The notes under the pieces: generated by a model
The model's database searches: none
What the model was told of the DNA's origin: nothing
The model's input: only the letters and a program-made list of their open reading frames with translations
In this document: piece by piece, positions 1 to 5,703 of the stretch
Layout: each line of letters starts with the position of its first letter
Numbering within the stretch: the first letter of the stretch is position 1
Program-made: the position numbers and the translations under genes
Source of the DNA: Bdellovibrionaceae bacterium UBA2466
GTDB taxonomy: Bacteria; Bdellovibrionota; FAC87; UBA2466
Direction of reading: 5' to 3'
Assembly (NCBI GenBank): GCA_002342225.1
Contig: DDPO01000087.1
Coordinates: 1,235-7,786 of the forward strand
DNA: 6,552 nt

Positions 1-619
1 TGAAATGAAAATTTCCCAAGTGAGCGAGACGTTCCATGCAGAAAACAACTTCTGGCCGGAAACACTTTCCGGTAAATTCGAAGCTGATTGCTGAAAGCGG
101 TGTCGAAAGCCCCGATAGAACCTCTTTTTCGGACCCCTCGACATCTATTTTGCAAAAATCGGGTCTGCCATATCTTTCAATCATTGAGTCTAGAGTGACG
201 ATTTGAATTTGTTCTGTCCGATTCCATTTCCAATCTTTGGCGAAAGAACTTTCTTTCATCCATTTGTCTGAGAGGGTGCTGATGTAATTAGCTTCATCAC
301 AGATATGAATATTACTTGTTCCAAGTTTATCGCCAACCGCAGCAGAGATAATTTCTAAATTAGGATGCTTCTTAAAACGGGTTTTAAGTTGTTGGATGCA
401 ATGAAATTGTGGCTCAACAGCAATCACTTTCATTCCTAGGTCGAGCATAATTTCAGTAATATCTCCGTTGTTTGCGCCAATATCAAAACACAGAGCTCCG
501 GGTTTCAAAAAGGCTGAGTAAAACTGTTTCCGGCGTTTTTGTCGCCGTTGGAAATCATCCTGAATATGACCAATAAGCTGGTTTTTTATAAAAGTTCCTA
601 TTCTGTTGAATGTCTGCAT
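1..619 (-). CDS. FkbM-family SAM-dependent methyltransferase (partial, 3' end outside window)
   Basis: I translated this frame by hand: it is open from an ATG at 619-617 to the left edge, giving 206 residues without a stop. Residues 45-55 (FDIGANNGDIT) form the SAM-binding motif I. VIAVEPQ at 65-71 is motif II, with the acidic residue that usually holds the SAM ribose. Residues 141-171 carry the family hallmark, a VTLDSMI segment followed by KIDVEGSEKEVL, and then SFEF near 179-182. FkbM enzymes usually O-methylate sugars or other small or polymeric substrates, and they are common in polysaccharide clusters; the substrate here cannot be read from sequence. The ATG is chosen because an in-frame stop lies about 30 bases upstream and an AGGA lies about 12 bases before it. 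No signal peptide is seen, so it is probably cytoplasmic. It is divergent from cysC and may methylate the glycan built by the glycosyltransferases at the other end. Family call is strong; role is inferred. Confidence 0.9.
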   Translation of the reverse strand, partial: MQTFNRIGTFIKNQLIGHIQDDFQRRQKRRKQFYSAFLKPGALCFDIGANNGDITEIMLDLGMKVIAVEPQFHCIQQLKTRFKKHPNLEIISAAVGDKLGTSNIHICDEANYISTLSDKWMKESSFAKDWKWNRTEQIQIVTLDSMIERYGRPDFCKIDVEGSEKEVLSGLSTPLSAISFEFTGKCFRPEVVFCMERLAHLGNFHF

Positions 620-660
620 TGATTCAATCAGTCCTGTGTATTTGGGCTCTCAGCAATTTA

Positions 661-689
661 TTGTCATAAACATATTATTAGATTATCTT
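661..689 (+). promoter_or_regulatory. Candidate sigma-70-type promoter for cysC-cysD-cysN
   Basis: TTGTCA at 661-666 matches the -35 consensus at 5 of 6 positions. After a 17-base spacer, TATCTT at 684-689 matches the -10 consensus at 4 of 6. Transcription would start near 696-698, leaving a leader of about 30 bases before the cysC ATG. The surrounding 108-base gap is AT-rich and is the only non-coding stretch upstream of the operon, so a promoter is expected here. Assignment of these exact hexamers is by eye only. Confidence 0.4.
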
Positions 690-711
690 TTGTTGTACAC
701 AGTTCATTCAA
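682..711 (-). promoter_or_regulatory. Candidate promoter for the divergent FkbM methyltransferase gene
   Basis: Reading the minus strand, TTGAAT (711-706, 4 of 6 to the -35 consensus) is followed after 18 bases by GATAAT (687-682, 5 of 6 to the -10 consensus). Transcription would head left toward the ATG at 619, with a leader of about 55 bases. Its -10 would overlap the candidate -10 of the plus-strand operon. The region is AT-rich, so chance matches are likely; confidence is low. Confidence 0.3.
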
Positions 712-727
712 GTTTTGGAGACTTATC

Positions 728-1231
728 ATGTCTGCCAAGGTAATTTGGATTACAGGGCTCTCGGGAGCCGGAAAAAGCACCCTTGCGACAGGGCTCGTCA
801 AAAAGTTAATTGAAAAAAAAGTTCCTGTAGAGCATTTTGATGGGGACGAACTTCGAAATCTTTTTCCTCACACTGGTTTTTCCAGGGAAGAACGGCACAA
901 TCACATCATTCGGGTTGGTTACATGGCGAGTCGGCTTGAGGCCCACGGAGTTTGGGTGGTTGCGTCGTTGATTTCACCCTATAGGGAGAGTCGGGAGAAG
1001 GTCAGGTCCTTTTGTAAGAACTTTATCGAAGTGTATGTCTCAACTCCTTTGTCCACATGTGAAGCTAGGGACCCCAAAGGGCTCTATAAAAAGGCTAGGG
1101 CTAACGAACTAAGATACTTTAACGGTATATCTGCCCCCTATGAACCCCCTGAAAAGCCCGAGGTCCAAATAGATACTTCCCAAACATCGTTTCAAGAGTC
1201 GTTGAATTTGCTTCTGCGGAGTGTGAGCTAA
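728..1231 (+). CDS. cysC: Adenylylsulfate (APS) kinase
   Basis: This 167-residue protein catalyses APS + ATP to PAPS + ADP, the last step in making the sulfate donor, in the cytoplasm. The Walker A P-loop is GLSGAGKST at residues 10-18, and FDGDELR at 37-43 matches the LDGDNxR motif. GFSREER at 50-56 is the APS-binding region. LISPYRESR at 81-89 carries the ISPxR motif, with Ser83 at the place of the phosphorylatable serine of E. coli Cys[15 protein letters not shown] at 111-124 and the [11 protein letters not shown] segment at 131-141 complete the family pattern. It is shorter than E. coli CysC (about 200) because it lacks the N-terminal extension. One oddity: the usual ENIRR after the DR dipeptide reads NHIIR here, replacing a conserved asparagine by His59. 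GGAG at 717-720 lies 7 bases before the ATG. It is first of three same-strand genes, with cysD starting one base after its stop. All catalytic motifs are present, so it is probably active. Confidence 0.95.
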   Translation: MSAKVIWITGLSGAGKSTLATGLVKKLIEKKVPVEHFDGDELRNLFPHTGFSREERHNHIIRVGYMASRLEAHGVWVVASLISPYRESREKVRSFCKNFIEVYVSTPLSTCEARDPKGLYKKARANELRYFNGISAPYEPPEKPEVQIDTSQTSFQESLNLLLRSVS

Positions 1232-1232
1232 A

Positions 1233-2114
1233 ATGGATCACTTATCCCAGCTAGAGAGCCAGAGTATTTTTATTTTGCGAGAGGCTTACCATGCCTTTAA
1301 AAATTTGGCGATGCTGTGGTCAATAGGTAAAGATAGTACCGTTCTACTGTGGCTTTCGAGAAAAGCTTTTTTTGGACATGTGCCCTATCCACTTGTTCAC
1401 ATAGACACTTCTTACAAAATTCCCGAGATGATTACGTACCGAAATAAGCTAGTAATGGATTTGAAATTAAATTTAATCATTGGGCAAAATAAAAATGCTT
1501 TGGCATCAAGAAAAACGTTTCCCGATGGTGTGGTGGACAGGCTTCAGTGTTGCAGACTTTTAAAAACCGAAGCTTTGAATCAAACATTATCTGGAAAGGG
1601 TGAGAGGTATTATTTAAACCACGTTACCGGAAAAACTGAGTTATCAAATCATCGAGAGCCTTTTACGGGTGTGATTGTTGGAGCCCGCTCGGATGAAGAG
1701 GGTTCTCGTTCAAAAGAAAGATATTTTTCTCCAAGAGGCATAGAGAATAATTGGGAAATTTCCGAACAGCCGCCAGAGTTTTGGAATCAATTCAATACTG
1801 AATTTAGGCCGGGCTCTCATGTTAGAGTGCATCCTCTATTGGATTGGACTGAACTCAATATCTGGGAATATATCCAACGTGAAAATATCCCTGTGGTCCC
1901 TCTTTACTTCAATCGAGGAGACAATAAAAGGTATCGTTCTTTGGGGTGTTACCCTTGCACTCAGCCTATTGAATCTCCTTCAAGAGATGTTCAAGAAATT
2001 ATCGCAGAATTAAAGACAGGAAAACTTTCAAAAATTCCGGAACGCTCCGGAAGAGCTCAAGATAAAGATGACGGTGGTGGACTTGAGACGCTGCGCAAAG
2101 AGGGATACATGTGA
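1233..2114 (+). CDS. cysD: Sulfate adenylyltransferase subunit 2 (CysD-type) with an APS-reductase-like four-cysteine motif
   Basis: This 293-residue protein (E. coli CysD is 302) is the catalytic subunit of ATP sulfurylase, which makes APS from ATP and sulfate with CysN. The PP-loop is SIGKDS at residues 30-35, HIDTSYK lies at 56-62, and [14 protein letters not shown] at 150-163 is the CysD signature. [15 protein letters not shown] at 200-214 is also typical, and the [10 protein letters not shown] and LRKEGYM tail matches the CysD C-terminus. Unusually, the protein has exactly four cysteines: C106-C107 in [12 protein letters not shown] and C239/C242 in LGCYPCT. These sit where APS reductases carry the CC and CxxC ligands of a [4Fe-4S] cluster. 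The reductase catalytic C-terminal cysteine is absent. Compared with E. coli CysD as I recall it, there is an insertion of about 20 residues near 120-143, and a long loop before LGC is missing. GGAG at 1218-1221 precedes the ATG by 11 bases. The last codons overlap the cysN start, implying translational coupling. Confidence 0.9.
   Translation: MDHLSQLESQSIFILREAYHAFKNLAMLWSIGKDSTVLLWLSRKAFFGHVPYPLVHIDTSYKIPEMITYRNKLVMDLKLNLIIGQNKNALASRKTFPDGVVDRLQCCRLLKTEALNQTLSGKGERYYLNHVTGKTELSNHREPFTGVIVGARSDEEGSRSKERYFSPRGIENNWEISEQPPEFWNQFNTEFRPGSHVRVHPLLDWTELNIWEYIQRENIPVVPLYFNRGDNKRYRSLGCYPCTQPIESPSRDVQEIIAELKTGKLSKIPERSGRAQDKDDGGGLETLRKEGYM
2098..2113 (+). promoter_or_regulatory. Ribosome binding site and GTG start of cysN, inside the end of cysD
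   Basis: AAGAGGG at 2098-2104 lies 6 bases before a GTG at 2111-2113. The nearby ATG at 2109-2111 is the last codon of cysD and is in the wrong frame for cysN. The GTG start gives [19 protein letters not shown], placing the P-loop 10 residues in, as in elongation-factor-type GTPases. The GTGA overlap of start and stop suggests coupled translation and roughly equal subunit amounts. Confidence 0.7.
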
Positions 2115-3877
2115 ATTCAGTTGTGAACATTGTTTTCTGCGGTCATGTCGATCACGGCAAAAGTACGATTGTTGGAAGGCTTCTTGCTGAACTTAAAGTT
2201 GTATCTGAAGAAAAAATTCACACAGTGAAGCAGTACTGTGAGAATAATTCAAAACCCTTTGAATATGCTTTTTTAATTGATGCACTTAAAGATGAACGCT
2301 CACAGGGAATTACGATTGAGGCTGCACGGATATTTTTTGGGTCTTCAAAACGCAACTATATGATCCTGGATGCGCCTGGCCACGTGGATTTTATTAAGAA
2401 CATGGTGACTGGAGCAGCCCGCGCTGATGTTGCCGTTATTGTTTTAGATGCCATCCAAGGGGTTCAGGAAAACACCAAAAGGCACATCCATCTGTTAGAG
2501 TTTTTGGGTATAAGACAGGTGTTTGTTCTTATTAATAAAATAGATCAGGCCGAATTTAATGAGGAGGTATTTGTAAAGATCAAGACTGAGATCTCTCAAT
2601 TAACCCATCGGCTGAACTTAAATGTTTCGCATATTATTCCAGTGAGTGGATATTACGGAGACAATCTAATTCATCGTTCTTCGAAAACATCTTGGTATTT
2701 GGGACCCTCCTTTTTAGATTCGTTGGATGAAGTGAATTTCGAACGCCATGAAGATACTTTACCTTTTAGAATGTGGGTTCAGGATGTTTACAAGTTTACT
2801 GAAAACAACGATTCGAGGCGAATTGTAGCGGGATGTATCGCTTCGGGTCGAATCGCGCCGGAGATGGAACTGACATTTTATCCATCTGGCAAAAGATCAA
2901 GAATCAAAACAATTGAATCGCTCAGTGGGCCGATTTTGATGGCAGCTGCTGGTGAGTCGATAGGATTTACTCTTCAAGATGACATTTTCATACAACGAGG
3001 CGAAATAGCCACCGATCCTAATGTAAAACCCGTCCTAAGCTCGAGAATTGTGGCAAAAATTTTTTGGTTAGGGCGACAGTCGCTCGGAATAAACAGCGAA
3101 TTAACGGTTAAAATCGGTACTGCAAATATCAAGTGTAGAATCCGGTCTATCATAGAGATTTTTGATGTAGCAACCTTAGAAAAAACTTCAGAAGATGTTA
3201 TTCGAGCTAATCAATTTGCGCGGCTGGAATTGGAGCTTAGAAAGCCCATTCTCTTCGATCAAGAAAACGATTGTTCGCAGTTCAAACGATTTGTTTTGGT
3301 GAGGGATTATGCAATCCAAGGTGGTGGGATGATTGAGGAGTCGACCGATACAAATAGAGTTCTGTATGACAGGGTAATTAATAGAAACCAAAAGTGGATT
3401 GGGGGAGCAGTAAAACGTGAGGACAGAGAATCGAAGTTTGAGCAAAAGTCTTGTTTACTTCTTGTGACCGGGGCCGATTCGCGAAAGTTAATTTGCTCAA
3501 AATTGGAGAGAACTCTTTTTGCCATCGGACATCAAGTTTTTTATTTAGGTATGGGCAGCGTAATCCATGGATTAGACGCTGACATTTCCAATTCTCCAGT
3601 TGAAAGGGAAGAACACCTCAGAAGACTAGCAGAACTCTCCCACATTATGCTTGAGGCCGGAATGATCTTTGTTGTAACAACGCAATCCATCACCCAAGAG
3701 GACATTCGAATCCTGTCATCGGCACTTCCATCCTCTGCTCTGATCACTATCTCTATTGGAGATGAAGGAACTCTAGAAGCAAGGCCCTTTGATATTTGTA
3801 TTTGTGGAACGGATGAAGAAACGAGCGTATCCAAAATAATTGAAGAGCTCAAAGCTCGTGAAGTGCTTCAAAAATAA
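2111..3877 (+). CDS. cysN: Sulfate adenylyltransferase subunit 1 (CysN-type GTPase) with a degenerate APS kinase-like C-terminal domain
   Basis: This 588-residue protein is the GTPase subunit that drives APS synthesis by CysD. The G domain (about 1-210) shows GHVDHGKST at 11-19, the switch region [10 protein letters not shown] at 61-70, DAPGH at 87-91 and NKID at 142-145. Two beta-barrel domains follow (about 215-305 and 310-410), ending in the GGGMIEE segment near 404-410. Canonical CysN has GSVDDGKST and an N-terminal extension; here the P-loop and the [13 protein letters not shown] segment look more like EF-Tu/EF-1A, so this is a divergent branch. E. coli CysN stops at about 475 residues. 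The extra part (about 446-588) resembles an APS kinase: [29 protein letters not shown] and EAGMIFVV are in the right order, but the P-loop, the DGD motif and the [10 protein letters not shown] module are lost. It therefore should not be a kinase. A pure translation GTPase is unlikely given cysC and cysD directly upstream with overlapping coding. Confidence 0.9.
   Translation: MNSVVNIVFCGHVDHGKSTIVGRLLAELKVVSEEKIHTVKQYCENNSKPFEYAFLIDALKDERSQGITIEAARIFFGSSKRNYMILDAPGHVDFIKNMVTGAARADVAVIVLDAIQGVQENTKRHIHLLEFLGIRQVFVLINKIDQAEFNEEVFVKIKTEISQLTHRLNLNVSHIIPVSGYYGDNLIHRSSKTSWYLGPSFLDSLDEVNFERHEDTLPFRMWVQDVYKFTENNDSRRIVAGCIASGRIAPEMELTFYPSGKRSRIKTIESLSGPILMAAAGESIGFTLQDDIFIQRGEIATDPNVKPVLSSRIVAKIFWLGRQSLGINSELTVKIGTANIKCRIRSIIEIFDVATLEKTSEDVIRANQFARLELELRKPILFDQENDCSQFKRFVLVRDYAIQGGGMIEESTDTNRVLYDRVINRNQKWIGGAVKREDRESKFEQKSCLLLVTGADSRKLICSKLERTLFAIGHQVFYLGMGSVIHGLDADISNSPVEREEHLRRLAELSHIMLEAGMIFVVTTQSITQEDIRILSSALPSSALITISIGDEGTLEARPFDICICGTDEETSVSKIIEELKAREVLQK
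3446..3874 (+). other. Degenerate APS kinase-like domain within cysN (residues 446-588)
   Basis: Aligned by eye to active Cys[10 protein letters not shown] becomes GADSRKLIC (454-462), so the Walker lysine, serine and threonine are gone. LDGDNVR becomes LGMGSVI (479-485), losing both aspartates and the arginine. What remains is the scaffold: HGLDADI (486-492), [13 protein letters not shown] (497-509) and [10 protein letters not shown] (513-522). The [10 protein letters not shown] stretch is deleted, and the domain ends in a charged helix. Because it keeps HGLxxDL and HLRRLAEL, which the upstream cysC lacks, it looks like the relic of a CysNC-type fusion rather than a copy of that gene. The frame is intact over about 143 codons, so the domain is maintained as protein. 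A regulatory or structural role is inferred. Confidence 0.75.
3841..3870. repeat. Small inverted repeats at the convergent gene ends (weak terminator candidate)
   Basis: TGAAG at 3841-3845 pairs with CTTCA at 3866-3870. Inside them, GAGCT (3845-3849) and AGCTC (3853-3857) form a 5-base-pair stem with a 3-base loop, and TGAAG-TG-CTTCA (3859-3870) is a further small palindrome. A T-rich stretch (3879-3889) follows on the plus side. The stems are short and lie within coding sequence, so terminator activity for either strand is only a possibility. Confidence 0.25.
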
Positions 3878-5703
3878 ATCTTTTCTTTAGTTAAAAAATG
3901 GATGATCTGTTTTGCTGTCCCCTTGTAGGTGAAAAATGTGTTGTAGACCTGCTTTATATATCGTTGTCTCTCCCGAATAAGCTCAGGACTATGACTGTTC
4001 AGTATTTCAGGCAGTTTTCTTATTTGTTCGATTGGAATTATGATTGCTAATTTTTCCCAATCAATTTGTTCCGAAAAGGGCAGCCAGCGTGTGTTATGCC
4101 AAACGTATACAGGAATAGACCCCAACGCCATCGATTCATAGAGTCTAAAAGAGGTCGGACCAAAACCTCTGGGGCAGAGCGTGAAAACTGACTCTTGAGT
4201 GATTTTATAAAAGTCCTTCAAACTTCCTTTGCTCCAAAAAAAGAGTGGCTCATTTTTTAAGGCCTCACACATGAGTTTACGAGTGTTAAAGTGACCCTGT
4301 TCAGTGTCTGTGCTTCCCATGAATGAGCATAACCATTTTTTGGGCTTGTTTCGATACGGAATGGTTCCTTTTAAAAGGGGAATCGGAACATCTCCGGTTC
4401 CACCCGCTGAAAATACCAGAAGGTTTTTTGGAGTGGATTCCAGAATGCCTAAATCGTTTTGCACAACTGTAAAATAGTTTTTTCTCGGGTCGAGGGAGTT
4501 ATTCAGAAACTCTTGAAGTTCCTGTTTCGGATTGTGATTTTTACTGCGAACATAATAATCGGTCCAAAAAATGGGAACATAGATTCTGGAAAAGCGTTCC
4601 GAAAAATTCTTTCCGTGCCTAAGCCAGTATTTATAGAAATACTGCTCTATCCACGGTCCTGAAAATCCTGCGTAGGTATGGGATTTAGGTTGAAAACTAG
4701 CTGGTACTGGCAACATGCTTGGAAAATCAATCTTTCTCTTTCTGAAAGCCTTGTGAAATCTGATTCGCTGAGAAGCTAATCTGCCACAAGCGGAAACCAA
4801 AAGCTGTTTTTGACGCATCTTCTGTTTTTGAATGGTGTATTGGAGACTCTGCGAAAACTGAAAATACTTACCTCTTATCCAAATTGTCTGCTTATGTGGC
4901 GATGAGATGCCTTGGATAGGATTTGCAACTGTTAATTTGTCAGCTCGACTGAGATTAAGTGCCCATTCCGAGAAAAATGGGTGGTTCGGGTCCCATGGTT
5001 TTTCGGTTGCAAAGTGGATAGCTGCGACTTTATTGCGATGAATATTGAGCCCAAAATATTGTTTCAATCCTCGTGGATGAGCATTGAAGAAATAGGGAAG
5101 TTCGGTCCATCGCTTGTTAAAATAGAGGTTCAACGTTGGCTGTTCCCCTACATCAAAGTGATGGAGAGACTTATATTTGTTAAATAGAGCAACAATTTCA
5201 GTGAACGTCGTTGGAGTGATAAGGCGAGTCGGGAAAGACATGAGTCCACCGTTGAAACTCTTTTGATTAAGATCGTATCTGTTTGCTAGATCCTTGTAGA
5301 GGGGAATACTTGCTTGGTCCATTGGGACGAACTGCCCTCGAAGAGGATAGTGCTCCGCTATTGCAGCAAAAGAGTCTAGTTGGGTCAAATGTTCAATGGG
5401 TTCTCTGACAATAACATCGGCATCGAAATAAATAACATGGTCCCATTGTTTGAAATACTCAGAAAAACAGTAGAATCTAGATGCTGTAACTCCATGTAAT
5501 CGGCCAATAGTACCTGAAAGTGGTTTGCATGAGTGAGTTAAAATCCCTTTTTGTCGAAACCACTCCAATTTCGTTTCAGGGATCTCATGAGCTAGAAGTA
5601 AATAATCCCCTTTCCATCCACTATTGAAGTATACGCTCGAGAAAATCTGCTTTGCTTGATCAATGTAAGATTCGTTGGCAAGAGTCACCAAAACAGATTT
5701 CAT
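3868..5703 (-). CDS. Two-domain glycosyltransferase: GT8-like N-terminus, exostosin/GT47-like C-terminus
   Basis: This 611-residue protein combines two transferases. Residues 1-255 look like GT8 (glycogenin/LgtC-like): a VIYFDADVIV stretch at 90-99 holds the metal- and sugar-nucleotide-binding DxD (D94, D96). FNGGLMSF at 150-157 is the conserved NGG segment, EQPTLN lies at 187-192, and HFATEKPW at 230-237 matches the HFxGxxKPW motif. Residues 260-340 form a basic linker rich in Lys, Arg and Gln. Residues 345-600 resemble the exostosin (GT47) domain: SVFTLCPRGFGPTSFRLYE at 505-523, GSIPV at 528-532 and LPFSEQIDW at 541-549 match its S-F-LCP-G / S-RL-E / G-IPV / LPF-DW pattern. Donors and acceptors are not readable. 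No signal peptide or membrane segment is seen, so it is probably cytoplasmic or peripherally membrane-bound. AAGG lies 10 bases before the ATG, and ATGA overlaps the stop of the upstream GT2 gene. Its 3' end overlaps cysN by 10 bases. Confidence 0.88.
   Translation of the reverse strand: MKSVLVTLANESYIDQAKQIFSSVYFNSGWKGDYLLLAHEIPETKLEWFRQKGILTHSCKPLSGTIGRLHGVTASRFYCFSEYFKQWDHVIYFDADVIVREPIEHLTQLDSFAAIAEHYPLRGQFVPMDQASIPLYKDLANRYDLNQKSFNGGLMSFPTRLITPTTFTEIVALFNKYKSLHHFDVGEQPTLNLYFNKRWTELPYFFNAHPRGLKQYFGLNIHRNKVAAIHFATEKPWDPNHPFFSEWALNLSRADKLTVANPIQGISSPHKQTIWIRGKYFQFSQSLQYTIQKQKMRQKQLLVSACGRLASQRIRFHKAFRKRKIDFPSMLPVPASFQPKSHTYAGFSGPWIEQYFYKYWLRHGKNFSERFSRIYVPIFWTDYYVRSKNHNPKQELQEFLNNSLDPRKNYFTVVQNDLGILESTPKNLLVFSAGGTGDVPIPLLKGTIPYRNKPKKWLCSFMGSTDTEQGHFNTRKLMCEALKNEPLFFWSKGSLKDFYKITQESVFTLCPRGFGPTSFRLYESMALGSIPVYVWHNTRWLPFSEQIDWEKLAIIIPIEQIRKLPEILNSHSPELIRERQRYIKQVYNTFFTYKGTAKQIIHFLTKEKIYF

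Noticed and set aside
1819..2013. A 64-codon plus-strand open frame inside cysD in another frame
   Set aside because: It lies wholly within the cysD coding sequence, its product shows no recognisable motif, and the cysD frame has clear family motifs across the same bases.
1233..2114. Reading the second gene as an APS/PAPS reductase (CysH) because of CC and CxxC
   Set aside because: The [14 protein letters not shown] and [12 protein letters not shown] motifs and the C-terminus are CysD-type, the catalytic C-terminal cysteine of reductases is missing, and a CysN gene overlaps its end.
3188..3852. Three minus-strand open frames opposite cysN
   Set aside because: They are antisense to a well-supported gene, have low-complexity products without motifs, and show no convincing ribosome binding sites.
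2111..3877. Reading the third gene as a translation factor (EF-Tu, EF-1A or SelB)
   Set aside because: Despite the elongation-factor-like P-loop, the WYLGP motif, beta-barrel domains and overlap with cysD fit CysN, and the C-terminal APS kinase-like domain ties it to sulfate activation.
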